A DNA stretch of 64,000 bases from Lacrimispora algidixylanolytica (GTDB taxonomy: Bacteria > Bacillota > Clostridia > Lachnospirales > Lachnospiraceae): assembly GCF_003609635.1 (NCBI RefSeq), contig NZ_MCIA01000001.1, positions 408,906 to 472,905 of the forward strand. The letters run 5' to 3'. The translations under genes and the position numbers were made by a program. Position 1 is the stretch's first letter. The number at the start of each line of letters is the position of its first letter. Under the pieces are notes generated by a model. It was not told the origin of the DNA. It saw only the letters and a program-made list of their open reading frames with translations, and did no database searches. This document shows, one piece after another, positions 1-8,622 of this stretch.

Positions 1-1925
1 ACCATAAATATAATAGAAATAGCTTTACCTACATCTCCAAAGGAGACCGTCAAGGAATAGATAATGCTGTTGAAAATAAAGCTGGCTATGATTGCCGCCA
101 GTATAAATTTTCCAGGGTAGAGACACTGAGCCTTTAGCAGGTAAATATCTCCCAAAGCGGCGACAAGCGCCTGAGCCGTTCCCATGAGTAAAAATGTCAT
201 ATATCTTCCTAGATAAGTCTCATAAAGCTCTAGCCCCACAGCCCTGCTATCTTCAACCTTGCATTTAAGCAAAGCCACCAAAAGCATACCACCTACCCAA
301 ATGGCAAGTGTGGTATAAAAAGGTACCATGGCTGATCCATAAAACTCAATCGGATACATCTTGTTGGTAACCATATCCGTAGGTGTTTTCATAAATTCAC
401 TAAACTGCTCTGGATCGTTCTTCATAATATCCATAATCTTATTGAGCTGCTTGCTGTCAACCACCTTATTCACGTTCTCGATCATATCATCGATTCGTTC
501 CTGGCTTCTGCCAATCATGCTCTTGGTGCTGTCCAAAGTCTCAATTAAAGTCTGAGATGAAGCGGTAACACTTGATAAGGTTCCGTCTACCTGCCCAATT
601 AAGCTACCCATGCTATCTAGGGCTCCTGATGTTGCACCTAAGGCATCATAAGTCTTATCCAGAGTGTCATTAAGTGGAACCTCAACTCTTCCGGTATAGA
701 AATTCAAAGTATCTGAAGTAGTATTATAAAGTCCATCGAGAGTATCCCCAATATCGGATTCCACATCACTTGGTAAATGTTTTGTCTGACGCACTGTCTT
801 CTCAGCTGCGGCAAGTTTTGCAATGGCATCCTGCTGCTGCTTTGCCAGAGCCGTAAGCTGCTGCGAAAGCGCAGTTCCATCCGGAATCGGAATCGGGAGA
901 AGCTTATTAATTCCAGTAAGAATCTTGTTAACCGCGTTAATCTGCTCTAAGCCGGCTTGTAAGAGTCCCTGTAAATTCTTTAAGGAATCAGCTGCTGCAT
1001 CCGCCGATGTATTGGAAAGCTTTCCAACCGCATCAAAGGTCTTATAAACAGTTTCTTCTATTTTAACAATATTATCTAAAGTGTCTTTCAATGCATCCGT
1101 CATGATGCCAGAAAAACCTCTGCTTGAATCGATTAAATTCTTGGCACTACCTGCCGTCTGCCCACCAGAACTGATTAACTTATCCATATCTGGAAGGGTT
1201 CCCTTCACCCCATCGTTTAAAGAATTTACCGTCTTTAACGTGGATTGAAGCATAGAAATGGTATCCAAAACCTGAGCTAAATCATTTTTCGCATCGGTTA
1301 AGGTGCCTATGGCATCGTTTCTATTTGTTTCTTTATCAACACTCCAACCCTCCGAACGTTTGTTTAAAACCTTCGCCATGACTTTTGATGTTGTATTGAT
1401 AAAGGTCTCGTTAATCTGAAGTTGAACTGTCTCCACGCCTTTGCCTGTAATCTTCGTAGCAATGGCATTCTTTTTTTCATTTACATAATACTGCAATACT
1501 GGTCGTTCAATCTTTGAGGACAAAACACTTGATATTTTCTGGCTGAAATCCTCCGGAATTACCACTGCAGCATAGTACTTACCTGACTGCACTCCGTCGA
1601 TGGCGTTTGCATTATCCACAAATTGCCAGCCGATTTTATCGTTTTTCCTCAGTTCATCCATGACCATCTCACCGATGTTAATGGAGGAATCATCAATATC
1701 CGAATCGAAAATACTGTCAATTGATGCCCCTTTATCTTCATTCACAACTGCAACTTTAAGCCCTTTTGTATTGCCATAAGGATCCCAGCTTGCCGCGATG
1801 TTAAACCAGGCATAAAGGGATGGTATGATAATCAGTCCCAGCGCAATAAGTATTGACACTGGATTCATGGTAATATGCTTTAAATCGCCAACAAAGACCT
1901 TCCATATATTTTTTATATGTGACAT
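1..1925 (-). CDS. YhgE/Pip-family membrane protein, 3' end beyond the window
   Basis: The reading frame is open from an ATG at 1925 (AAGGAGG nine bases upstream) to the window edge, 641 codons. One N-terminal membrane segment (about residues 19-40, then the motif SLYAWFNIAASWDPYGNT) is followed by a long extracytoplasmic region rich in heptad-like Leu/Asp/Ser repeats. Several hydrophobic segments begin near residue 545. This matches the YhgE/Pip family (phage-infection-protein-like, ABC-2-type membrane domain), whose members are exported-protein or secretion-related membrane proteins of unclear function. The C-terminal membrane part is cut by the window edge. No partner gene is visible. Family call is firm, function is not. 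Confidence 0.85.
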   Translation of the reverse strand, partial: MSHIKNIWKVFVGDLKHITMNPVSILIALGLIIIPSLYAWFNIAASWDPYGNTKGLKVAVVNEDKGASIDSIFDSDIDDSSINIGEMVMDELRKNDKIGWQFVDNANAIDGVQSGKYYAAVVIPEDFSQKISSVLSSKIERPVLQYYVNEKKNAIATKITGKGVETVQLQINETFINTTSKVMAKVLNKRSEGWSVDKETNRNDAIGTLTDAKNDLAQVLDTISMLQSTLKTVNSLNDGVKGTLPDMDKLISSGGQTAGSAKNLIDSSRGFSGIMTDALKDTLDNIVKIEETVYKTFDAVGKLSNTSADAAADSLKNLQGLLQAGLEQINAVNKILTGINKLLPIPIPDGTALSQQLTALAKQQQDAIAKLAAAEKTVRQTKHLPSDVESDIGDTLDGLYNTTSDTLNFYTGRVEVPLNDTLDKTYDALGATSGALDSMGSLIGQVDGTLSSVTASSQTLIETLDSTKSMIGRSQERIDDMIENVNKVVDSKQLNKIMDIMKNDPEQFSEFMKTPTDMVTNKMYPIEFYGSAMVPFYTTLAIWVGGMLLVALLKCKVEDSRAVGLELYETYLGRYMTFLLMGTAQALVAALGDIYLLKAQCLYPGKFILAAIIASFIFNSIIYSLTVSFGDVGKAISIIFM

Positions 1926-2048
1926 AACAACCTCCTTGGTATTTATTTCGATCATTTAATTCCGTATTATATTATTTCCTATCCTTAAATGCAATGCCTT
2001 ATTCTGTTAAAATAAACATTTAATAATTGCAAAGACAATAAATAACAA

Positions 2049-2160
2049 ACGTCTGGATTGCCAGACTCTAGGGGTGACATACTGTCACGATAGTGAGAAT
2101 CTACCTGAAATGTGTTGTCATGTGCATCCCGCCTAATAAGGCTTATTATGTACTAGGACG
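2049..2160. repeat. Intergenic repeat element, copy 1
   Basis: This stretch aligns over about 100 bases with 33888-33990. Shared blocks include CAGACTCT near the start, CTGTCAC..TAGTGA in the middle and GTCATGTGCATCC near the end. It starts with a small hairpin (GTCTGG 2051-2056 with CCAGAC 2061-2066). The conserved stems and variable linkers suggest a structured, dispersed noncoding element; its orientation and function are unknown. Confidence 0.55.
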
Positions 2161-2174
2161 TAATTTCCTGCCAC

Positions 2175-2206
2175 AAAAAAAAAGGATCTCCATCATCTGG
2201 AAACCC
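2175..2206 (-). terminator. Intrinsic terminator of tRNA-Gly(GCC)
   Basis: On the minus strand GGGTTTCC (2206-2199) pairs with GGAGATCC (2191-2184), including two G-U pairs. A run of nine T follows. It lies 18 bases past the tRNA 3' end. Confidence 0.75.
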
Positions 2207-2223
2207 AAAATTAAAAAATAGAG

Positions 2224-2295
2224 AGCGCGAGACGGGACTCGAACCCGCGGCCCCGACCTTGGCAAGGTCGTGCTCCACCACTGAGCCACTCGCGC
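2224..2295 (-). tRNA. tRNA-Gly (anticodon GCC)
   Basis: The cloverleaf is complete: acceptor stem GCGCGAG/CUCGCGC, anticodon stem CGACC/GGTCG with loop TTGCCAA (anticodon GCC), and T-arm GCGGGTTCGAGTCCCGT. Discriminator base is U and CCA is not encoded. It has its own downstream terminator. Confidence 0.96.
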
Positions 2296-2388
2296 ATGTT
2301 TGTAAAAAATACTTCAATTAAAGACATAAAGATTATACCATATGTATCCGGGAAATGCAAGAGGGGAAATGCATTTTTGCACCCCCCT

Positions 2389-3135
2389 CTATGTATGATA
2401 TTTGAGTTTTGTGTCCACAAGAAAATCCACTCCCAGCATATCAGCAGCTCTTTTGGTTTCTGTCTGCTCATGATCAAAAAGATCTGCATATTTGGCTACC
2501 AAAGGTCTTTCCTTGCTAACCAACCGGTTTAAGTGATGATTCAATATGGTGTGAAGGCGTTCCGAATCCTTTGCAAGTACAGCATCTACAAGTTCTCTGT
2601 GTTGCTTAACAATTCCCTTTTCAATCCCGGAATCCGCCATAAAAAGAAGTCGTATTCTCCGGTAATGGCCGGAATTGGCCGTCAAAATGTCGTTGCAGTA
2701 ACCTTTGTTTGCTCCATCATAAAAAATGGAGTGAAAATAAGAGTCTTCGGATAGAAAAGCCCGGATATCACCATCTTTTTCAAGCTGCTCTTGCCTCTCT
2801 AATGACATTTCAAGTGCGGTTATAGCTTTTAAGTTACATACTGCCATGAATTCCAGAATGACATTTTCTTCCACGCAGGTTCTTAAGAACCGTTCATTCC
2901 TTACCTTATCATAATCGATTTTGGAGATCATGGTGCCTCTTTGAGGCAGAAAGGTAATAAGTCCTTCCTTGGAAAGGCTTATAAGTGCATCACGCACTGG
3001 GGTTCTGCCAACCTGATAGGATTCGCTAATGTCCTTAATGCTAATTATCATTCCAGGGCGCAGCCTTAAATCCAGTATATCCGTCCGCAAAATATCATAT
3101 ATAGGTTCTACCTGGCTGTTGTCTGTTTCGCCCAT
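2389..3135 (-). CDS. GntR-family (FadR subfamily) transcriptional regulator
   Basis: This 248-residue protein has an N-terminal winged helix (about residues 10-77; motif VGRTPVRDALISLSKEGLI, then LPQRGTMIS). The all-helical C-terminal ligand domain is of FCD type, with His residues in the usual metal/ligand positions (HSIFY, KQHRELVDAV, LNHHL). Start ATG has AGGAGG nine bases upstream. It is the last gene of the minus-strand run permease - HyuA-like - HExxH protein - regulator, 12 bases after the HExxH gene, so it probably controls that operon. FCD regulators usually bind small organic acids; the effector here is unknown. Confidence 0.9.
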   Translation of the reverse strand: MGETDNSQVEPIYDILRTDILDLRLRPGMIISIKDISESYQVGRTPVRDALISLSKEGLITFLPQRGTMISKIDYDKVRNERFLRTCVEENVILEFMAVCNLKAITALEMSLERQEQLEKDGDIRAFLSEDSYFHSIFYDGANKGYCNDILTANSGHYRRIRLLFMADSGIEKGIVKQHRELVDAVLAKDSERLHTILNHHLNRLVSKERPLVAKYADLFDHEQTETKRAADMLGVDFLVDTKLKYHT

Positions 3136-3147
3136 TAATGCCTCCTG

Positions 3148-3795
3148 TTAAAAGCTTAATACTTCCCTGTACATCTTCAGGGCCTCATCTGGACTATAAT
3201 TATAATACAAAAGTATGTCTAAAGCAAATGGTGAATATGAAATTTCATTGATTTTCCTGGAAAAGTACATTCCTCCGATCTCTGACAAGGCTCGAAGTGT
3301 GGATTTATTCTTATATCCAAGGAAGTTCCACAGGATAATTTTTTCATTTCTAGTATAGATTCCCTCTATCTCATCTTCCAGGTAATGAAATATCTCATGC
3401 CCCAGAATGAGTCTTATGATTTCCTCCTTTGTAATGAGTCCGTCTAATCCAGATTCACCACCCAAATGCTCGATTGGTTCTGTCATGATCTCAACTCGGT
3501 CAGGAGGAGTAAAAAGGGCAAATAACACTCTGTCTGCTATCTGCCCTCTGTCTGTAAATTCCACTTTAAGTTTCAGTTTTTTTGCCATCTCCCAGGGATT
3601 ACTGGTGCCAAATTCTTTCATTGCCCAGACCGCAGTCTCTTCGCCACAGCGAATCGCCTGTTCTATCATGGCTTCCTTGTCTTTGTCTGCTACTTTATTT
3701 TTAAGAATATCCCTGGAGAATGCGTACATTCCCCAGGATTTGTCTTTCACCTGAAACAGTTCTTCTGCTATCGTTTTAAGCTGTTTATTGTCCAT
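3148..3795 (-). CDS. HExxH metalloprotein of the HyuA-linked module, copy A
   Basis: I chose the ATG at 3795 (215 residues) because a GGAG site lies six bases upstream; an in-frame TTG at 3807 would overlap that site. The key motif is HEIFH at residues 133-137. About 35 residues later comes ALSEIGGMYFSRKI (Glu172). This spacing and the E-x2-[GA]-x-x-F pattern recall ImmA/IrrE-type zinc peptidases, where the downstream Glu is the third ligand. A paralogue at 16052-16837 shares YAFSR, GTS, DRVLFA, HExFH, ALSEI and SYSP. No signal peptide or membrane segment is seen, so it is probably cytoplasmic. It follows the HyuA-like gene by 17 bases. Peptidase activity is an inference from motifs. Confidence 0.65.
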   Translation of the reverse strand: MDNKQLKTIAEELFQVKDKSWGMYAFSRDILKNKVADKDKEAMIEQAIRCGEETAVWAMKEFGTSNPWEMAKKLKLKVEFTDRGQIADRVLFALFTPPDRVEIMTEPIEHLGGESGLDGLITKEEIIRLILGHEIFHYLEDEIEGIYTRNEKIILWNFLGYKNKSTLRALSEIGGMYFSRKINEISYSPFALDILLYYNYSPDEALKMYREVLSF

Positions 3796-3812
3796 ATCTT
3801 TCTCCAAATAAC

Positions 3813-5942
3813 TTAGCCCTGTTTTCTATTTGCCGCTACGATAAGAATCTCTTCATTCTCTTCCAAAGAGGAAATCTCAAGGTCTACTAACAGTTCAAGC
3901 TGCTCGAAATCCTGAGCAGAGAAATCCATAACTCGGGCGCCCATACAGAGGTAAAAATCCGGTCTGATAATTAAGTCTGTCTGATATACCGCCATATCTT
4001 CCCAAAGTTTCTTAAGGCCCTCATTACAGTTGCTTGCAGTGGCTTTTAAGCACATACCACGGCCTCTTTGAACTTTGATGAATCCTTTCTTATCTACAAT
4101 ACGTATACCGCCTGCGCCGTCTGCATCAGAGAGGTCTCCATATATATAGAAATAATTGGAACTTGTAAGAAGCTTCACCGCCTCATCTGGGATTCTCATA
4201 TCCTGAGCTGCCAGATGGCGTGCTTCGTTTTCATCGCACTCTGTCATAAGATCTGCTGTCTTAACTTCCGTTGAACCTGTTGCGATGGCAGTAACTTTTG
4301 AGGTCTGTGGATCAATCTCAATGTGGATTTCCACAGATTCCGCAGTTGCGCCTGATTCAATGGCTTTATTTAAAGCTTCATTCTTAATTGATTTGATGTC
4401 CTCTTTTGATGGAGATGGAATGATACGTTCTACCACGTCACGGACCATGGAAAGGGCCACACCGATAGAGGAAATAACTTCTGCATTTTCAGGAATGGAG
4501 TATTTAACTCCCATCTTCTCACTAAAATAGACGATCAGGGAAGCAGCTCCCCCTCCAACACCTACCAGTGAAATCTGATCTTTTTCCAGTTTGTATTTTT
4601 CAGCCAGTTCTAAGATTACAGGCTCAATCTTTATATAAGCCTTTTCCATAATCTGTTTGGCAATATCTTCTACCGTAGTATTGCAGTAATCTGCAAGGGC
4701 TTTGATGGCCTTTTTAGCGGATTCTACATTTCCGTGAGAAAAATGCTCTTCCTTTACAAGCCCAAGTACATTGGCTGCACAGGAATTTGTAATCGTTACG
4801 GCAGAGCCGTCTTCCATGCGGATTCTTACATAATCATCGGGATCTCCGGCCTTTGGAGAAAAGAACTCTACTTTTGGGCCTTTTATTTTATCTGTGTCTG
4901 TAAATACGGAATAATCCAGTCCTGCAATATGAGCAGAACGAGGTCCTACATCAACGATTCCCTGTTTGTTTGCACGGACCATGGAACCACCTGCTACGCC
5001 AAGAACTCGTACGTCAAGAGAAGAAATATAGGTTGGGTGACCACCTACGATAGAGTAGTCAATGGCTGGACGACCATTTTTAATAACTCCGATGTTTGTT
5101 GTCGTTCCTCCAACCTCGAAGTAAACACCGTTGGATGCACGAAGGTACATCAGGGATCCCATAACGGAAGCTGCTGGTCCCGATAACATGGTAAGAACCG
5201 GACGTTTTTTCATCTCGGTAATTTCCATAACTCCGCCGTCACCTCTCATGATCATAAGAGGTACATGAACACCGGCTTCCCTTACGGAATTTTCTGTAGA
5301 GCTTGCAGTATCAAGCATCTTTGGAAGGATGGAAGCATTGATGGCTGCGGTTCTGGTACGTCTTGTCAGTCCGTAGAGTTTTGTAATATCAGAAGCCATG
5401 GTAATTGGTATTCCCTTTTCACTGGCTACTTCATATACTTCCTGCTCTGGACCTCCATCATCAACTCCAAATGCCATGGAGGAAACAAATACCTGCGCTC
5501 CTGCTTGCTTCATGGAATCTATGGTACTAGTTACCACGGAATGATTCATTTTCTTTACATTGATAAATTCGTTTATAATATTAATCTTTTTCTGGTTTCC
5601 CAGATCGATATCTGCAATTTTTGTCTGTTTTTTTGCAAGAAAGCCTTCAAGGCCTCCCTTTGCCATTCCGATAACACCAACCTTTGCCACATCGCCCTCA
5701 ATCAAAGCGTTGGTAGCCTGAGTCGTGGAATGTGCCACGAAAACCACGTCATCAGGGCTGATATTATTTTCTTTTAAACAGTTCATAAACGATTTAACAA
5801 CTCCTGCGGCTACGCCTCTGGGATCATCATGTGTTGTTTTCACAGAAGATTTCCCAATGATTTCGTGAGTGGCATTGTCTATGGCTACTGCCTTGGTATG
5901 GGTGCCTCCCACATCGATGCCCATTCTTACTGATCTTCCCAT
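3813..5942 (-). CDS. HyuA-like hydantoinase/oxoprolinase-family protein, copy A
   Basis: I placed the start at 5942 (709 residues), where AAGGAG precedes ATG by nine bases; an earlier in-frame start would add 13 residues without a good site. The N terminus has the ASKHA-type phosphate loop MGIDVGGTHTKAV (residues 7-19), then the family motif HSTTQATNAL (71-80). GPAASVMGSL and GGTTTNIGV mark the second nucleotide-binding half. The last 170 residues are a less familiar extension. Known HyuA/oxoprolinase A proteins use ATP to open cyclic amides, usually with a HyuB partner; none is encoded nearby. It sits between a permease and an HExxH gene, the same order as in copy B (16845-18983). The substrate cannot be read from sequence. 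Confidence 0.85.
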   Translation of the reverse strand: MGRSVRMGIDVGGTHTKAVAIDNATHEIIGKSSVKTTHDDPRGVAAGVVKSFMNCLKENNISPDDVVFVAHSTTQATNALIEGDVAKVGVIGMAKGGLEGFLAKKQTKIADIDLGNQKKINIINEFINVKKMNHSVVTSTIDSMKQAGAQVFVSSMAFGVDDGGPEQEVYEVASEKGIPITMASDITKLYGLTRRTRTAAINASILPKMLDTASSTENSVREAGVHVPLMIMRGDGGVMEITEMKKRPVLTMLSGPAASVMGSLMYLRASNGVYFEVGGTTTNIGVIKNGRPAIDYSIVGGHPTYISSLDVRVLGVAGGSMVRANKQGIVDVGPRSAHIAGLDYSVFTDTDKIKGPKVEFFSPKAGDPDDYVRIRMEDGSAVTITNSCAANVLGLVKEEHFSHGNVESAKKAIKALADYCNTTVEDIAKQIMEKAYIKIEPVILELAEKYKLEKDQISLVGVGGGAASLIVYFSEKMGVKYSIPENAEVISSIGVALSMVRDVVERIIPSPSKEDIKSIKNEALNKAIESGATAESVEIHIEIDPQTSKVTAIATGSTEVKTADLMTECDENEARHLAAQDMRIPDEAVKLLTSSNYFYIYGDLSDADGAGGIRIVDKKGFIKVQRGRGMCLKATASNCNEGLKKLWEDMAVYQTDLIIRPDFYLCMGARVMDFSAQDFEQLELLVDLEISSLEENEEILIVAANRKQG

Positions 5943-6014
5943 TTTAAGAATCTCCTTTCTTCCTTTGATCCCTTTTAACAAGGGAACTGGCGATTGCCGC
6001 CAGTTCCCTGTGAT

Positions 6015-7358
6015 TTACATTAATCCGCCGTAAAGAACAAATACGAGGATACAGCAGATCGCACCTATGATCCAGCCGGTTGGGATTGACATTTTCATAT
6101 AGTCTTTAGTAGAAACCTTGGTGTAACCAAATCCCCAAGCTACCCATGACTGAGTGATATCAAGATGCTGAGGTGCAATGGTTGTAATTGCAAACAGAGG
6201 GAATAAAAATGCTACTGGTGCATTTGGAATAACAGAAATCACAACTGCTAAAATAGCGGTTCCTGCTCCAACTAAGTTTAATGGGCCTCTAAAGAAGCCA
6301 AGAGGAGTGAGTACTGCAAAGGTGATTGCCAATAAAATGGCTGTCTTTGGAACCAATCCGCCAAGGATTGCGGTGAAGTAAGGTGCTGCATAAGTTGCCG
6401 CATTGTTGAACATGGACAAGGAAAGAAGGAATCCAATCATAGGAGCCACGTCAATGGAACCGTCTGTAAACAGCTTTGCAAAAAGTCTGCAGATTTCTGA
6501 ATAAGAACCTTTCATCTTTCCAGTGGTAACAAGTGCGAAAATAGCGGAAATGCAGAATCCAAGAATAATTGGAAGCTTAAATGCTACTACGCCAATAACT
6601 GGAAGAATAATTGAAATCCAAGAAATAGCTGGAGCATTGTCACTTGTCTGAGATTTAGATGCTGCCCAGGCATGTGAGGTCTTTTTATTCATGGAGATAT
6701 TAGCTACAATAAGTACTACTACCAGAGCAACGATCATACAGATTATTCCGATCTTAAAATAGTCGTTGTAGGTATAAGCCTCTGCTTCTTTATTAAAACC
6801 TGCATAAATAGTCTGATACTGTTTGAAGTTTACAATGTTTCCAAAGATTCCTGCCATAATGGAACCCATGAAACTAAACATAGCTACTGGTGCAGGAATT
6901 CCCAAGGAAAGCATGATTGGAAGCACGATAACTGCGATGGAGATAACAGGACCGATACCAGTCATTGACATAAAGATGATTGCGGTAGCGACGCATAACA
7001 GGCCCATGGTAAATCTAGGCTTGTCACCGCCAAGTTCAACGACCTTACGGATTATGGTTGCTGCAATTCCGGTATCAACCAGAACTCTACCAAAGAATGC
7101 ACCGAAAAATACGTTAACGAGAATTGATTTTGCATAGCCTGCCGGTCCTTCTGCGTACACATAGGTCAGCACGTCAATAATAGACTTACCTTCCATCGCG
7201 GAATTTGGTGAAAATGAATTTCCCACCATCGCAAGTACGGTCCAGAATGTAGCCATGACCGCAAACCCCACCATAAGATTGAGTCCCTTTACACAGTACC
7301 ATACCATGCCAAGGAAAGACAAAATCATGATAATACCGATGATTACATTGATGTTCAT
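6015..7358 (-). CDS. Multi-pass permease of the HyuA-linked module, copy A
   Basis: The protein has 447 residues and about 11-12 hydrophobic segments, with a hydrophilic stretch near residues 210-240 (MNKKTSHAWAASKSQ). Paired motifs such as FFGAFFGRVLVDTGIAATI and MTGIGPVISIAVIVLPIM give the repeated-half look of the ion-transporter (GntP/CitMHS/Dcu-like) superfamily. It is clearly homologous to the protein at 19092-20483. Start ATG at 7358 has AAGGAGG upstream. First gene of its operon, reading away from the operator region at 7456-7485. It probably imports the organic acid or cyclic amide used by the downstream enzymes. The exact transporter family is uncertain. Confidence 0.75.
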   Translation of the reverse strand: MNINVIIGIIMILSFLGMVWYCVKGLNLMVGFAVMATFWTVLAMVGNSFSPNSAMEGKSIIDVLTYVYAEGPAGYAKSILVNVFFGAFFGRVLVDTGIAATIIRKVVELGGDKPRFTMGLLCVATAIIFMSMTGIGPVISIAVIVLPIMLSLGIPAPVAMFSFMGSIMAGIFGNIVNFKQYQTIYAGFNKEAEAYTYNDYFKIGIICMIVALVVVLIVANISMNKKTSHAWAASKSQTSDNAPAISWISIILPVIGVVAFKLPIILGFCISAIFALVTTGKMKGSYSEICRLFAKLFTDGSIDVAPMIGFLLSLSMFNNAATYAAPYFTAILGGLVPKTAILLAITFAVLTPLGFFRGPLNLVGAGTAILAVVISVIPNAPVAFLFPLFAITTIAPQHLDITQSWVAWGFGYTKVSTKDYMKMSIPTGWIIGAICCILVFVLYGGLM

Positions 7359-7455
7359 ACGAATCCTCCTTAAAAATAAAATGTTTTGATTGGTAACCCG
7401 CAGAAAAATCGACCTATTTTCTGCTTCCCCACAGAGGGCTCATGCCCACTGTTGA

Positions 7456-7485
7456 TACTAATATATTAGTACTAAAATATCAGTA
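7456..7485. promoter_or_regulatory. Tandem palindromic operator candidate for a GntR regulator
   Basis: A perfect 16-base palindrome TACTAATATATTAGTA (7456-7471) is followed, sharing two bases, by a second imperfect copy TACTAAAATATCAGTA (7470-7485). Both lie in the 496-base gap between the divergent permease (7358) and GntR (7855) genes. A TTGACC at 7497-7492 on the minus strand could be the permease -35. Position and symmetry fit binding of a GntR/FadR dimer. The rest of the gap is AT-rich with no gene visible. Confidence 0.6.
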
Positions 7486-7754
7486 TGTATATGGTCAATA
7501 TACCGGTTTTGAGCTTATTTTTTTGTATATTACTCACAAAATTATCTTGTAACTCACGTTTTGTTGTTGTACTTTATACATTGTTTCACTATCAAAGCTT
7601 TGCCTTTTTACCTCATGATATATCAGTTGAGTCTCTCATCCTACCTAGTCATTTTACCCATATCTCCAAATTCTAACATTTATTTTCCAATTTTTTTATA
7701 ATTCAAAATGGATCACTTATTTTTCCTTTTAAGTTTCCATTATATTCGCTTTCA

Positions 7755-7807
7755 TGGTATAATTACAGATAAAAAGCAGAACAAAAAGGCGATCCCTGTG
7801 AGGATCG
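7755..7807 (+). promoter_or_regulatory. Extended -10 promoter and leader hairpin for the GntR gene
   Basis: TGGTATAAT (7755-7763) is an extended -10 element. About 30 bases into the transcript CGATCC (7790-7795) can pair with GGATCG (7802-7807), followed by TTT. It supports the start at 7855, since an ORF start at 7708 would lie upstream of this promoter. Confidence 0.5.
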
Positions 7808-7854
7808 TTTCTATAAACAGTGCCGCTAAATCTCACGGCAGAACGGAGTTTTAC

Positions 7855-8601
7855 ATGTCACTCTTACCGCTTCAGAAAATATCCCCCCGGAAGGCTAGCG
7901 AAGACGCCAGACAATACGCCTACCGGGTGCTCCGATATTTTATTCTGAATCTCCATCTTCCTCCCGGTAGGAAGATGAATGAAATTGAGTTTGCTGATGC
8001 TCTGGGTATTAGCCGTACACCCGTCAATGATACGTTCAATAAGCTTTCCAGAAAGAATCTGGTGGACATCATCCCTCAAAAGGGGGCCTTTGTTTCAAAG
8101 ATTGATACGAGAAGAATTGAACAAACACTTTGGATTCATGGACAGCTTGGATCTTCCATGATCAAAAATATTTTTATTCGCAATGTAAAGCGCCCTCAAT
8201 TCGATATCCTTTACCTGATCCTTGAGGAAATGGAAGACCACCTCTCCCACGGTGATTTAACCCAGTCTGCCAGACTGATCACCGACTATTACAAACATTT
8301 ATACGAGCTTGGGGGGAAGATGGATTATATATGGGAGTCTGTCCAGATCGCAGGAATGGATTTGCAGCGGTTTCTTTATCTTTCCACAGAAGAGATCGGA
8401 ACAACAAGGAATTATATGTTGGATCTGACAAGCTTAACCGACGCAATGGCACAGAGGGATACGGACCTTGCATGCACCATTTATCACCATCACCTATCAA
8501 GAATCTTTCTCCTTCTTCCTGCCTTAATGGAAGTTAACCCACATTACTTTACAGACCAAAGGAACAAAGAATCAGACGAAATACCTGACAATATAATATA
8601 A
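7855..8601 (+). CDS. GntR-family (FadR subfamily) transcriptional regulator
   Basis: The frame is open upstream, but ATG at 7855 has GGAG six bases before it and gives 248 residues, the size of the regulator at 2389-3135. The winged helix covers about residues 20-85, with ISRTPVNDTFNKLSRKNLV and IPQKGAFVSK. The C-terminal helical domain has clustered His residues (YHHHLSR), typical of FCD/FadR ligand domains. Divergent from the permease operon and followed after 21 bases by YhcH and M28 genes. It probably acts on the tandem palindromes at 7456-7485. The effector is unknown. Confidence 0.88.
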   Translation: MSLLPLQKISPRKASEDARQYAYRVLRYFILNLHLPPGRKMNEIEFADALGISRTPVNDTFNKLSRKNLVDIIPQKGAFVSKIDTRRIEQTLWIHGQLGSSMIKNIFIRNVKRPQFDILYLILEEMEDHLSHGDLTQSARLITDYYKHLYELGGKMDYIWESVQIAGMDLQRFLYLSTEEIGTTRNYMLDLTSLTDAMAQRDTDLACTIYHHHLSRIFLLLPALMEVNPHYFTDQRNKESDEIPDNII

Positions 8602-8622
8602 TACAATTGGGGAGGAATACTT

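Noticed and set aside
823-1047. 74-codon plus-strand frame inside the YhgE gene
   Set aside because: It is antisense to the long YhgE frame, has no ribosome site and its Cys/Ser-rich product looks like a reverse reading of the coiled-coil repeats.
7708-7854. N-terminal extension of the GntR protein
   Set aside because: The added residues have no homology to GntR proteins and no ribosome site, and a promoter -10 lies inside it. The start at 7855 has GGAG at good distance.
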